Shown here: one piece after another, positions 1-33,949 of the stretch
How the letters are laid out: each line of letters opens with the position of its first letter
Numbering within the stretch: position 1 is the stretch's first letter
NCBI GenBank assembly: GCA_035771165.1
Contig: JAWNZC010000114.1
Coordinates: forward strand, 1,719,501-1,783,500
Direction of reading: 5' to 3'
From: Paragorgia papillata
Lineage: Eukaryota > Cnidaria > Anthozoa > Scleralcyonacea > Coralliidae
DNA: 64,000 nucleotides
Notes under the pieces: generated by a model
The model's input: the letters and a program-made list of their open reading frames with translations, nothing else
Told to the model about the DNA's origin: nothing
Databases searched by the model: none
Made by a program: the position numbers and the translations under genes

Positions 1-180
1 GAAATCCCAGATCTACTTGAAAAAATTGCTTTTCGTCCATAATTTTTGTGCACCAACTAAGGCTGGGCCATCTCCTGGACGAGAGAGAGAAAAATACCAG
101 AAAACGGTATACAAAACCGGCCTATATACCAAGCATGGTCGAATATACCGGAAAACGGTATATTGAACAGGGCTGATGCA

Positions 181-235
181 TGCTGCTGCATGCTGCTGCA
201 TGCTGCTGCATGCTGCTGATGTTGTTGTTGTTGCT

Positions 236-280
<45 letters not shown>

Positions 281-308
281 GCTGATGTTGTTGTTGTTGT
301 TGTTGATA
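181..308. repeat. (TGC/TTG)n trinucleotide microsatellite
   Basis: Tandem tgctgca units pass into a run of about 30 ttg triplets with a few ctg and atg interruptions. It produces spurious poly-Leu, poly-Val and poly-Thr frames on both strands. Confidence 0.9.
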
Positions 309-471
309 ATGCGATCACTGTTCGTGTTTTACCTGGTCGTACTTTCTGTAATGAACGCTTCTGTCTCGGATGAAGCTGAGAGTTGACTCATAGGAATGCG
401 TCCTTCTTGGATACCTAACGGAAGTGTGCACTCTAAATAAAAATAACATATAATTTATATCATACAAACAG

Positions 472-690
472 AACAGAACATCACATCACACCACACCATA
501 TCAAATCACATCACACCATCAGATCACACACCGCTCTACACCGCTCTACACCACATGTACCCCATCACATTACACCCCACCACGCCTCACTCCACCACAC
601 CCTACTCTACCACACTCTACACCATCACACACCACCATGTCTCACCACTGCACCATACCACTTAGCACACCACACATAAACACGAAATAA
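472..690. repeat. Degenerate CACAC/TCACACCA-rich repeat
   Basis: A pyrimidine/CA-rich stretch built from irregular repeats of tcacaccac and ctctacacc. There is no coding content. Confidence 0.7.
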
Positions 691-1261
691 AACCAACTTA
701 CTATTGCATGTTGGTGCTTCAGGATCGCAACGATGAATAATCATCCTAACATTCTTAGATCTACAATGGCTTTCTAAAAACAGTTATTAAAAATAAATAA
801 GGAACGCAGTGTATTCTAGTCATCCGAATAGAGTACTGTAATAGAAAGTCCTTACATTACGCAATAACTTTCCGGATAGACCACAATGCATTGCAAATTC
901 AAGATGGCGCCTCTACTGACTAGGTCCATTATACTAACCTGACATATAGTAGAATGTTTCGGAGAAACTAGGCATGACGTCACGGTCTTCATCTTTCACA
1001 GCAAAACTAATGACGTCAGTTTTACCTGCCGAACATTTGGTCAGCGGACGCCATATTCCATGAGTGTAGGAACGCTTGCAAGCGAGGTATTCCCGCCAAG
1101 ATGTTCGTCCAATGAGAGTACCGGAACAGTTTATAGTAATAGAACTGTTGTCATGAACGAATTGTATTGAGTCTGGGTATGATCTATAAGAGTAGAAAAT
1201 TATTTGCCAGGATACCTGAAATGGCTTTTGCAAGAGTACCACAAACTTACAATTTTAAACC

Positions 1262-1532
1262 AACCTCGTTCCCAGGGCCTGAAATTGGGCGGGCGGGAAA
1301 AGGTCCTGGCATCGGCTGGTGGACTCTGCATTTTCGTTGGTTGATTGCTTTTCTTAAACATTCCTCGTAGAACATAATTATGCATAGTTTTATGCGCCAA
1401 CGGGACCAATGGGATCGGCATTAGAATGAACTTTTCCCACGGGACTGCCATTATTCGGAATGATTTTGCATACTAAACTAAATTGCTTTTCCCCGCCCTC
1501 CCAATTTCAAAAAGGCCCTGGGAACGAGGTTG
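1262..1532. mobile_element. Foldback MITE, terminal inverted repeats AACCTCGTTCCCAGGGCC
   Basis: The left end reads aacctcgttcccagggcc and the right end ggccctgggaacgaggtt, an exact inverted match. Next to each end lies a G/C-rich block (gggcgggcgggaaaagg and its counterpart near 1493). A solo end of the same family lies at about 14858-14892 inside the AOX gene. No transposase is encoded, so I read it as a non-autonomous element. Confidence 0.75.
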
Positions 1533-1593
1533 AATTTTAACCATTGATGCATGCGTGCACTACATGCATACGTACATCTTATCATATTAAAAC

Positions 1594-2146
1594 CAGTGCC
1601 GGATTTAGGACAGGGCGGACTGGGCGGTCGCCCAGGCCCCCCACAAAATTAAGGGGGGGCCTCCACAAAAATGTCTTGAAAGTTGAAGAAATAGGTGTTG
1701 AAATGAAAAAAATCTTGAGAGCCCAAAATATGAGTCAAAAACAAGACAAAAGATATATGGATGATATATAGGGTCACTTCTAAAAGTGTATACTATAGGG
1801 GGCTTTCCATTTACACGGTTAGACCGGTCAGTCCGGTTAAATGGAACACAATTCGTTTGAGGCTTAGGACGGTCAGACTGGAAAATTTGGTCCTAATCAA
1901 AAGCAAGTCCATTCTGGCCGGACTGACCGGTCTAACCTTGTCAATTGGAAAGCGCCCTATGACGATTATGACAGATTGATGGATGGAGTTGACAAGTTGT
2001 TATTGTAAACCTGATTCAGTGTGGGAATTGTGACTTTGAAGTTGTATTAGTTCGTAAAGCAAAATTATCTTGTTCAGAAATAGAATTGATATATTGTGCT
2101 GGTCAGTGACCGCCCAGGGGCCTCCACAGTCCTAAATCCGGCGCTG
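1594..2146. mobile_element. Non-autonomous hAT-like element with 8-bp target duplication
   Basis: The termini are CAGTGCCGGATTTAGGAC at the left and GTCCTAAATCCGGCGCTG at the right, inverted repeats with one mismatch. Both ends are flanked by the identical 8 bp attaaaac (1586-1593 and 2147-2154). An 8-bp duplication with CAG-type ends is the hallmark of the hAT superfamily. The 553-bp body encodes no transposase and carries a second MITE at 1798-1957. Confidence 0.85.
1798..1957. mobile_element. 160-bp MITE, copy 1 (GGGGGCTTTCC ends), nested in the hAT element
   Basis: Ends ggggctttccatttacac and ggaaagcgccc form imperfect inverted repeats, with longer inner arms around the motif agaccggtcagtccgg. 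A second copy of exactly the same length lies at 34339-34498 in a RUNDC1 intron. The target duplication is unclear. It inserted after the enclosing hAT element. Confidence 0.8.
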
Positions 2147-2508
2147 ATTAAAACTATTCTAAGCAGTTTACTACCTGTTCACTTTGTTCCATCCTAAAAC
2201 ATTGCCTACACAGCACTCTACTTTTTTTATAAAATTAGACACAGTGATATGGAGGAAATTTATTAAAAAGGACATCTTATTTGCAAAGATGTAAAGATAC
2301 GAGTTATATGGACATCAAAATAATGAGTTAAAATTCAACTTACATCGCATCAAAAGCATTGATAGAACAAAGAAACATAAAAGCATGTAGAATTCCAGAG
2401 AAATAGCTGATAGCTTTGTTCATGACGTAACCATTCTGCCTGATAGACAAGAAATTGATCATTTGTGACGTTGTAATTATAAAAGCAATTGTAAAAGTAC
2501 CAGCGCGA

Positions 2509-2725
2509 GCTCAGATTGGCTACTGAAATATGCTCTGTGATTGGTAACAGCACGCTGATGTGATTGGCTACGAAGATATCTTCTCTGATTGGATTACCGC
2601 ACGCTGATGCGATTGGCTACGGAGATATGTTCTGTGATTGGATAACAGCACGCCGATGTGATTGGCTACTGAGCTGAGCTTAACATACTCTGTGATTGGA
2701 TAACGTCATGCTGACGTGTACCTTA
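2509..2725. repeat. Tandem array of about eight ATTGG (inverted CCAAT) motifs
   Basis: About four units of roughly 56 bp, each with two ATTGG cores in alternating contexts (gattggctac, then gattggataac) and an intervening cagcacgctgatg segment. It lies 300-500 bp downstream of the PCYOX1 stop codon. It may be only a minisatellite; the CCAAT-box reading is inference. Confidence 0.65.
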
Positions 2726-3036
2726 CATGATACGTTGAAATTTAACTTATTCCTATGTGAGAGATTTCACAGTCACTAAACCCAATTCAGACAGAAAAAA
2801 AAATAATCAAAGTATAGTAATAAAAAATTAAACATTAATGAGTTATTAATGATTTTGATAAATATAACATCTATTTCATAAACGTAAGCGTGATCGAGTT
2901 TTTCAGCTATTGTGAAAAAAATGTTGGCAAAAAAGAATGTTAACTTTCACATAACATTTCTAGTTATAACTTAATTAAATATTAAAATAATGGAATTAAT
3001 ATTATAAGTGGGGGAGACGGCACAGTATGTGTACAA

Positions 3037-5769
3037 CTACAATTCACTGTGTTCATCTTTTCTTTCGGAGGCCTCTGGTTTATTTTTCTTGAAGTACCGC
3101 CCTGTCCAGAGTGCAGCGTTTCTACCACTAAGAACAGACATTTCCATTGCACTGGCCGCCCATTCGATCGCATTTACATAAAAAAGTCCTTCATCTAAAA
3201 TAAACGGCAGGAACGTCTGTGGCGGAGTATAATGAGGATACGCTAACCAAATAATTTCTTTTAAGTCAGACTGTGAGTCGAATAACGTCTCTTTGCACTC
3301 CTTAGTCAATGGCTCCCGGGAGAAAACCTTCCAAATTTGTCCTTGTTCGTCGTCAACTTCTTCTTTCAAAACTGAAGCCTGTTGTCCAACACTGCTGAAA
3401 CAAATTTCGGGCTTTTCCAAGGTGCCGATCATTCCAGGTCGTTGCGAACCAAATTGGAACGTGGTTTTATTAAGTTTCGCTTTTTGAAACGTGGCAACAG
3501 TTTGTTGAAACTGGCCAAGTTCTTTCTGGTATGGCCATCGCTTGCAGCCATCACAACCAATAAAGTTTTCATCGATTTCTAGGGGCATCGCCACGATGAC
3601 AACGTCAAATGGTGTATTTATCAGCGATTTATCACTTCTCAGATAATATAATGGCTTCTGATTGCTCGACAAATCAGACTTCTTAATGATTTCAATTATA
3701 CGAGTATTTTTATTGACGATTGCTTTGGCTTTCTCGAGGAGACCTTCACATACTTTCCAATTGCCTCCCTCCACAGCCCACAGCCCTTGTTCAGCTCCTG
3801 CCACAGAAACAAATCCTAAGAAATAGAAAAAAAAAATAATCAATGTTTTCCATATATTACTTTACTCTGTCTCAGAAGTGCACCATATACTACTTTACTC
3901 TATCTTAGAAGTTCACCATATACTTTACTCTATCCTAAAGGTGCACCATATACTACTTTACTCTATCTTAGAAGTGCACCATATACTATCTTACCTTATT
4001 TTAGAGGTCACCATATACTACTTTACTCTATCTTAGAGGTGCACCATATACTACTTTACTCTATCTTAGAAGTGCACCATACTTTACTCTATCTTAGAGG
4101 TGCACCATATACTACTTTACTCTATCTTAGTGATGCACCATATACTACTTTACTCTATCTTAGAGGTGCACCATACTTTACTCTATCTTAGAGGCGCACC
4201 ATATACTACTTTACTCTATCTTAAAGGTGCACCATATACTACTTTACTCTATCTTAGAGGTGCACCATATACACTTTATTCTATCTTAGTGATGCACCAT
4301 ATACTACTTTACTCTATCTTAGAGGTGCACCATATACTACATTACCCAATCTTAGAAGTGCACCATATGCATGTACTACTTTAATTTTCAAAATATACTT
4401 TGCCTGCAAATGCATTCATCTCTGTACTTTGTCCATAGTTGATTCTGGTTATAGCTGTAACTAATTCATTTACCAACAGCTCTGATAAACCATAGTCCTG
4501 TAAGTATCTTCGAGTGGTTATTTGGGTCAAGTTGTAGAATTCATCTCCACCCATAGCTCGCAACAATTCAGGAACAGTTTCATATGCTTCGCCCTGTTCC
4601 TGAAGTGTGTAGATGTTAGAGAATTTTTTTAACAGATCTTTTGTGAGACTGTCCATGCTAATTAAGCCATGACCATAACGCCACAACAATTTCACAGAAG
4701 TCAACCATGACCATGTGCTGGTTTGAAACACAATATTATCACCATTGTAAAGAGAAAAAATACGACTATCTGATTTAGTGCCAAGACCTGCAAAGATAAA
4801 AAAGGAGAATCCATAGATAATCGCGTTCTGCTTGTGGAGGGGAAATGGAGTGGGAGATCCAAAGACCATTCACATCATTTCCCACTGTTCATGCTTGTAT
4901 TGAAACGGTCAGGCCTTGTTCGCACGTATCCGGTTTTTTTTCTCCGTTTTTAAAGAAGTACGCGTCCACACAAGAACAGGAAAACGGTGTTTGCAAAAAG
5001 TTCCACTTTGGAGACCGTCTTCGAAAAGTTCCGTTTTTGATGACCGTTGTATCGTTTACGTGTGAACGGAAGGCCAATCCGTAAGAAAAAGTTGGGTTTC
5101 AAAAAAAATCTGGATACGCGTCGACGGGGCATCGGAAACCCCGGCAGATTGCGCAAGTGTCCTCTTGGCTGTTGCCAAGGAATTGATTTGAAAACGACGC
5201 TATTGTTTGTTTAATATACCAGACGGAGTTGGGAGTTTATTTAATACATATCACAATGTTATGCTCTTCCTTGGAACCGTATATACTAGGTATATTACTG
5301 AAATGCGCGACTTTCGCAAAGAAATGGCGCACTGCATTGGCCGGCCGTAACTAGGACTACATCAACCTCTTGCGTCACTTGCCAATGCCAATGGACTTGA
5401 CAGAAATTCGTTGTTTATGTCTTTCTAAATCTTCTCACCCAGTTCCTTGACAAACGTCTTCATGTATAAGTTCTCTGGATGAATAATACTTCCACCAGCT
5501 TCATATATCTTTCCAGCAACCTCCACAGTACGCAATCTTCCTCCGACTCTATCAGTGCGTTCGAATACTTGAATCTGAGCGTCTTCGCCCAAAATTTCCC
5601 GCGCAAAATGAGCGACAGAGGAGCCGCCAATACCGCTACCAATGATAGCAATACGGGGTATCCTGACTTTACTTTCAGGCTCAGATTTTGCTTGGACGAT
5701 GGATAGATCAAAGGCAAGCAATGCTACAGAAAAGATGGACAAAGAGAAGGCAAAACTTCCGGACGCCAT
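3037..5769 (-). CDS. PCYOX1: Prenylcysteine oxidase 1 (PCYOX1), complete, 3 exons, 497 aa
   Basis: Joined coding exons on the minus strand: 5769-5439, 4787-4404, 3815-3037. They total 1494 nt with matching phases, giving 497 aa against about 505 in human. The family is an FAD thioether oxidase that cleaves prenylcysteine during degradation of prenylated proteins, in the lysosome or secretory pathway. Residues 1-27 look like a signal peptide. The dinucleotide-binding loop GSGIGG is at 44-49 and the downstream GGRLR at 76-80. The third exon starts with the family block GFVSVAGAEQGLWAVEGGN. The start has a good context (aagATGG). Exon 1 ends at a normal donor (CTGG|GTGAG), while intron 2 appears to use a GC donor. 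It is head to head with the AOX gene. PCYOX1L is the main alternative and cannot be excluded. Confidence 0.93.
3816..4403 (-). other. PCYOX1: PCYOX1 intron 2, apparent GC-AG intron
   Basis: Only the junction GCAG|GCAAAGT (donor) with TTTCTTAG|GATTT (acceptor) joins the two exons in frame and gives the conserved NAFAGFVSVAGAEQ. The nearby GT (AAA|GTATAT) would shift the frame. CAG|GCAAAGT resembles the known consensus for GC donors. The intron is almost entirely a minisatellite. Confidence 0.75.
3843..4375. repeat. Minisatellite of about 30-33 bp in PCYOX1 intron 2
   Basis: Roughly 16 tandem copies of a unit like gtgcaccatatactacttta followed by ctctatcttaga, some shortened by 3-6 bp. It fills nearly all of intron 2. 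The copies are contiguous, with no unique spacers. Confidence 0.93.
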
Positions 5770-7309
5770 CTTAGATGGTCTTATACTTCGGAAAAGGTTC
5801 GGAACCGTTCGGTAAAGCTTCGTCTATCATACAGGAGGGGTTGGGGTTACAAATTTAGTTTAACAAATACCATTTGCCGTCGAAGGTCGCGCAAATATAA
5901 AGGCAACGCAAAATTGTTGGAATTACTGTTACTAAAGCTTAAAGTGAGTGTAAATTATACATCGTATGTGATTCTTGTTCAAGAAAATGAACGATATTTA
6001 CAGGTATTATGGTTTTTTCTTGCATAATTTTGTTGTGAACTATTGTGTTTATTTGCAACATTGCCAGCATGCTGTGGTTGTCTGTGGTGGTTGTTTATAT
6101 AGCCTGATGCAAACACAAGATCGAGATTACTGAGTTGGAAGAGTTCTAAAGTTTAAAGCCCTAATCAAACGAGAACGCAAGTCATCGCAAGTTGGCAGTC
6201 AGAATTTCTGTGGTGGTCATTCGAACACCCAAATTAACAAAATAAAGGTTTCATGAGTGTTTTAAACAAGTTTTAACTTTGTCACGGTACATAATATTTT
6301 CGGGATATTATTCAGAGCGGCTGGCTGAGATAGCGTGACTGCCAACTTGCGATGACTTGCGTTCTCGTTTGATTCGGGCTTATGTGAACCCCAGCTGTAG
6401 AAAAAGATTTACATAAGTACTTTCAAACTCCCCCAAATCTCACTTGAATGTTTGGGATTAGAAGCAGGCGGCAGCCATTTTCTATATTTACTTAACCTTT
6501 TAACGCCCACCATGTCAGGAGGTCTTCCCTTGATGATTAGAAAGTGCCAAATGGCACTGATGGGAAGCGTAATGGAGGAAGATGGGGCCCTTAGGCATAT
6601 TTGGTGTGGGGGCCCTTGTTGTCATGATTTGACTGACATGGGGCGGGGCTGCAGTGGGCTGGGGCCAATTGTTGGGGGCCCTTAGTTCTCACCCTAACCC
6701 TACCTAATGAGCATTACGCCACTGGTTTAAAGGTATGGATCATTTTCACTCATGTGAATCCTCAGTGGCACTGTTGGGGTGGTGAAACAATACAAATTTT
6801 TTGAATAAGAATAGACCTAAATTCGCATAGGATAAAGATGGTACACCAATATGGCCGCCATTTCATTGTTTCAGTACACCAATATGACCGCCATGACATC
6901 AGATGAAAATGATCTATAGATTGGTTCAGATATGGTAAGATATGGCAGACAGGCTGACACCAATAGTGTACGAGGCCCTGGTACAAATTCCCCCACTCTA
7001 TGCCCCTTCTTATTGGCAGCCCTGCCTAAAAGTTGTTGTTTATAAAAATAGTGAGTTGCCTCTCAGGAATAAGCTAGAAATGTGGGTCTCAATTTTCACT
7101 TGCCGTCCCTTTAAGAAAAATGAAAGTTAACATCAAAATATAATATAAACAAACTCTGCGAATGTGCAGTGGCAACTGTGAGTTACTTTTAAAGTTTCAA
7201 TTTCCATGTGATTGTCATGTACAGTACAATCTAGCGTGAAGAAATTACATATTTTTTATTTGTTAATAATTTTAGATCGGAATATGTCATTATAGACTCA
7301 TATAATACA
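5770..7309. promoter_or_regulatory. Head-to-head intergenic region between PCYOX1 and AOX
   Basis: This 1.5-kb region separates two divergently transcribed genes, so both promoters should lie here. It contains a 226-bp MITE (6156-6381). A possible non-coding first exon of AOX is suggested by ttttag|ATCGG just upstream of the AOX ATG. No clear TATA box or other element stands out. The ORF at 6452-6685 has no recognisable protein features. Confidence 0.5.
6156..6381. mobile_element. 226-bp MITE copy 1 (AAGCCCTAATCAAACGAGAA ends)
   Basis: Long terminal inverted repeats start aagccctaatcaaacgagaa and continue through cgcaagtcatcgcaagttgg; the right end mirrors this to gggctt. A second copy of identical length is at 56195-56420 in a KIF27 intron, differing at only a few positions, so the family was active fairly recently. 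No ORF. Confidence 0.88.
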
Positions 7310-29086
<21,777 letters not shown>

Positions 29087-29327
29087 TTTTATAAATTCAC
29101 AATATTACGTACGGGGAAATGACTATAGATTACAGGAAATTCATTATTGATGACATATTAGTCATTAAATGTCTCCGTCCGAAGGAAGTGTGCGCTTTCA
29201 CACAGCATTTATAAGGCTTGAGGGAACATTTTCTCGCTAGTATATATAGACATGTCATGGTATTGTACGGAAGTGTAATTTGTACTGTACGTCTGCTTGC
29301 CTGCCTTCCCTTCTCTCCTTCTTTCCT

Positions 29328-29418
<91 letters not shown>

Positions 29419-29878
29419 CTCTCTCTCTCTTTCTTTCTCTCTCTCTTTTTCTCTCTCATCCCTTCTTTCTTTCCTTCCTTCCTTCCTAGGTATATGAGGT
29501 TTCATATATATGTATGTATACGTGTTTCACAAAGCGCTACTAGTTTCAAATTATTTTAGGCATGAGAAATTGAGATGATTAAGGATGCGAGTTGTTTATT
29601 GCCATCTATGCTATTTACAATGTATTATTTTGTTATCGTCTTTACGCTATTCTAAAGTACAAAATAGATTATTTTCTACACTGCCATATGGTTTTACAAG
29701 ACCCATTCACTTCGTTTCAGTTTTATTAATAAGTATTAATATTATATATCATACTAGTGCTAATAAATAGAGGATACTGGCAATGAATTCAATGCGAATT
29801 TCAAGATGGCGCTAATGTTGGTGTGTCCTTGCATTTTAAGTCCTACAAGGACGATAAATTGTCCTATATATTTCTAAA
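29087..29878. other. Tail-to-tail intergenic region between AOX and RUNDC1
   Basis: Under 800 bp separate the two stop codons, so both 3' UTRs must lie here or overlap. It contains a (TTTC)n tract (29313-29488) and a possible AATAAA for AOX at 29762-29767; a tttatt near 29595 could serve RUNDC1 on the other strand. Confidence 0.6.
29313..29488. repeat. (TTTC)n polypyrimidine microsatellite
   Basis: About 26 ttct units followed by ctct and ccttcctt variants, between the AOX and RUNDC1 stop codons. Confidence 0.95.
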
Positions 29879-32800
29879 TCAATAATTTTCTCCAAAAGCT
29901 TCGTTGGCTCTTGTAAGATGTCTAATGGCGAGGTCTTCTGGTAGACAGAAGTCTAAAGGTGTTAGTCTTTCCAGTGTGTCCATTACATCCTCAAAACCTG
30001 AACAACATAAAGGAGAAATATTTCGCTGTTTAGTTAAGGGTTAATCAATGGTCACTTATGCACACGAATCAGTGTTAAGCCCGAGGGGGGGGGGGGGGGG
30101 ATGACCGGGCAAAAGGTGGGGGATTTGAATTTTTTAAAAGTTCAAAGAATTAAATATTTTTCACTGTTTTACAATATTCTTTACCCGCTATCTCGAATTA
30201 TTTTTTATCTCCTGTTAACAGTTCAAGATAGCGGGATAGCACTGTACTTATAGTATTGATAATTTACTATTTTTTACCAGTCGCAACAACACACGACCAC
30301 GTTTGATAATTTTCATCGACCAGACTACCACACTTCACAATTTGTCGACACCACAAAGATAGTTTCTTTTGACTAGAGAAAAATAAAATGACGAGAAAAA
30401 ACTATAAACAGAGGGAACAAAGTCTTGACTCCTTCTCGTACAGGGGCGTTATAACAGCATACTTACTCGAGATGGACGCAAACGCTTGCCTCTCGTATGC
30501 AGTCAAGATGGTTTTGTAGCAGGGATGCGATGATTTGGGCAATTATATTGCTCATTGTAAGGGCGATGTACCAATATACAATAAACTCGCACTTACTTTA
30601 GCCCCGCGCAGATCAGAGCTCGAAACTGAAAAGGAAGCAGAAGTTATATTAACTTCGTTTCGATAAATTAAATCAGATGTTTGTTAACGTTGATCATCTG
30701 GGTGAATGTAGTCTTGAGAAAGACTGTTGGTGGTAGTGACTGACGTTATAAAGTAAATGGTTTGAACCTAGGAGTATCAGTAGATGTTTGTTGAAGTTGA
30801 TCATCTAGGTTAGTGTAGTCTTGAGAAAGACTGTTGGTGGTAGTGACTGACGTTATAAAGTAAATGGTTTGAACCTAGGAGTATCAGTAGATGTTTGTTG
30901 AAGTTAATCATCTAGGTTAGTGTAGTCTTGAGAAAGACTGTTGGTGGTAGTGACTGACGTTATAAAGTAATTGGTTTGAACCTAGGAGTATCAGTAGACG
31001 TTTGTTGAAGTTGATCATCTAGGTTAGTGTAGTTTTGAGAAAGACTGTTGGTCGGTGGCGACATAAAGTTAAGGGTTTGAATCTGCGATGGATGCAGGCT
31101 ATTTCGATAGTCGATGGCAGTTTAGTTGTTCCTTTGAAGAGTTTGTTTATCATAAAATGTTTAACCTACCATGGATTCCTTGCTTCTCTTGCATCGCTCG
31201 TGAGTCGATTTTACGAAATGAATGGTTCTCAGAAGAGTCTTAAAATTGAGAAAAAAATACAGCAAAAATTAGTTTAAAACGCACAGAAAAAGAACATTGG
31301 CTATTTGCTACCGCTATTCCTTTCACGGAAATCACATTTTGTTATCAATTCATGGAAATGACAAAAAGAGCACACATGGAATTTTTACCTGTTTAGATGT
31401 GACGGCAGATGCTCCAGAAACATCGATACCAAATGATTCGGATAACTTTCGTGGGACAGCTGAATTATATTCTCTGCCGTGCTAAATAAGCGATAATTAT
31501 ATATATACTTCAAAAATAATTCATGAACAAAACACAAAGGAAATCGTCCTGATTTACATAAACTTTAGCTTTGACTTTCTGATATAGTCCGCAGTACCCT
31601 GGGCTGCAAATAAATATTTTTTCTTGACAGGACATGTGTCTGATCCATTTCCAATTTTGGTCAGACATTACTAAAATTTGTTCGGACATAAAATCATTAT
31701 CACTACATTTTGTTGGACATAAACAGAATACAGTTCTGAGTTCATGATATAAAGCCGGTTTCTGTGACAGTCGTCTGACTCGTATGTTTAGCGTCGCGCG
31801 CGTGTGTTATACTTATACATTGTTTTAATTAACTCCTTGGTACCAGAGTAATTAAATACTATCAGTTTCTCTCAGAAGACCGATTCAGTTACGGATATTT
31901 AAAATTCAAACATGCTCAATCTACTCGATAGAATTACGAAAGGAAATCGGTATTTTTCTCTCAAAAAGAGAAGTTTCTCTTTCAACAGCATAAGGCCGAA
32001 TTTCTTGATCAGACAATATATTTTATTTACTCGGACACTATGTCCGATGACAATTTGGTTTTGTTCTGACATTTGCCAAATTTGGTCGGACATTGTCCGA
32101 TGTCCGACAGTAATTTGCAGCTCTGACAGTGTACCGGCGCTGCATAGAGAATGATATTACAGGTTGCCAGGCTTTCTCTTACCTTAATGCGGTAGTATGC
32201 CATAAAGACATCCCAGACGTGCATATTTTGACTTCGTGGCTGAGCTGTACCAGGCATAATGCAATTTGCTAAACTCTTGGCTGAAATAAGACGATAGTCG
32301 AGATTCTAAAGAAAAAATAAGTTGAGAAGGTCCTTAAAAGTGCTGGAAAAGTCCTTGGATTTTATGTTTTTAGAAGAATGGAAACTCATAGTATTAAATA
32401 TCCAGTTGTCTTTATTCAGCCTAATAAATTCAATCTGCATATACCTTCTCTAAACCATGTTCAAATAAATCCCGAAGACAGGTCGAAAATTCTCGTCGAA
32501 TAGTTCTAATCAGCTCTGCTTCCGTTGTCGTAAATTCACCAGACTATAAACCACACAGCAAAAATAACTCATATTTTAAATTAAGAAGAAAAAATATTTT
32601 AGGAATATTTGTTCTCGAAATAAGTAAAAAAATTCGGAGAATAACAAGAAAATTTTCTTAGAAAATATTTAAAATTTCTTAAGAAAATTCTGAAAAACAC
32701 TCATCAAAAATTTTCTTAAGAAAATTCTGAGAAAAAATTATTCGGAAAAAATATTCTTCAGAGAACAAAAACTTTCGTAGAAAGTATTCTTCAAGAATTT

Positions 32801-33918
32801 TCTTAAAATTTTCTTGAGAAAATTCTGAGAAAAAAATACTTAAAATAAGAAAGGATTTTTTGTATTCGTCCTACACTTACACCATCAGCTACTGATGAAA
32901 CAGTGGAGACTAGTGAGGAAATGGATCCACTACGAGATGTGCGAGATAATGTGGCCGGGTTTAATCCAGGGGAATGAACACCAAGTTCCTCCAAAACTTT
33001 AGCTTGCTGAATGAGTACATTCTCAACTGACTTGCGGAGATAGCGTGTTAAATTTCTAAAATTGTAAATGAAGCAAGAATACTTGTTAAATAGACAACGA
33101 TGTCGACGACAACTGCAGCAACAACAATAGCCTTCTAACAGACAGTCTGTTTACAGGCTACAACAACAGCAGCAACAACAACAAGAATTACGGCACTAGC
33201 AAAAACGACAGCAACAACAATGACAACAGCAGCAACAAGAACAGCAGCAACAACGACGACGACCACAGCGGCAGCAATAACTATAGCAGCAGCATCATTA
33301 ACAACAATAGTAGTAATAATTGAATAATAATGTCGTCATTAGAAGCACCAAAACTGGTTTCTTTTGTCGGCTGGTGTCTTTTGTCGGATTCACAAAAAGT
33401 GAAATTATTTTTATTTGGTTCAGCCGATTTGAGTATAGATGATAACAAAAGCATATTTATGCATGTTCAAAAATATATTGAGCAAACTAAACGTTTTTCT
33501 TAAAATTATTATATTTAGTTTGAATCCTTCACTTGGACCAGCTTTGATCATTTATTTTTGTTAACCTTTTTATTTAATGTCTAACTTATATTGTACTCGT
33601 CATCTTCTGTTTACTTATTATTGCATTATGTGAACGTAACGTGAGCCCCTCGATGAGCGAATACGCTCTTGGGTAAATGTTAGGATTATATATGTTTAAA
33701 TAAAAAAGCCAAAAGTTTCCACTTACTCATAAGGAGGAACTGGAGTCTGCATTGCTTTTTGATAAAGTTGATCCTGCAAGTGTTGTCCAGCGCATCCGAA
33801 TTGGCTACAGAAAATGAGATGAAATAATAAGATCAATTTTTTCCCCACCGATTTTATACGAACTCGGCTTGACTTAGAAATAACCCTTCAAAAGGGGGAG
33901 AAACTAGCTTTAACTTGG

Positions 33919-33949
<31 letters not shown>

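Larger units (their letters stand above)
1..3036. other. Intergenic left flank, no gene seen
   Basis: No reading frame here looks like a real protein; the open frames are short and come from repeats or inverted repeats. The stretch holds CTG/TTG and CACA-type simple repeats, a foldback element (1262-1532), a hAT-like element with a second element nested in it (1594-2146), and an array of ATTGG motifs (2509-2725). The remaining sequence (about 690-1260 and 2155-2500) is AT-rich and shows nothing I recognise. PCYOX1 ends at its right edge, so the last few hundred bases may include that gene's 3' UTR. Confidence 0.6.
29879..33055 (-). other. RUNDC1: RUNDC1 exons 14-21: RUN domain
   Basis: Exons 33055-32881, 32543-32445, 32305-32183, 31481-31389, 31238-31170, 30625-30597, 30372-30278, 29997-29879 (about residues 393-659). 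Landmarks are REFSTCLRDLFEHGLE, NMHVWDVFMAYYRIK, GREYNSAVPRKLSESFG, FRALICAGLNQKKLSLW and NYQTWSCVVATGFED. The 29-nt exon (30625-30597) is required to keep frame and the family motif. Confidence 0.88.

Noticed and set aside
3843..4375. CRISPR-like array of regularly spaced repeats
   Set aside because: The units are contiguous with no unique spacers, and the array is an intron of a eukaryotic gene. It is a minisatellite.
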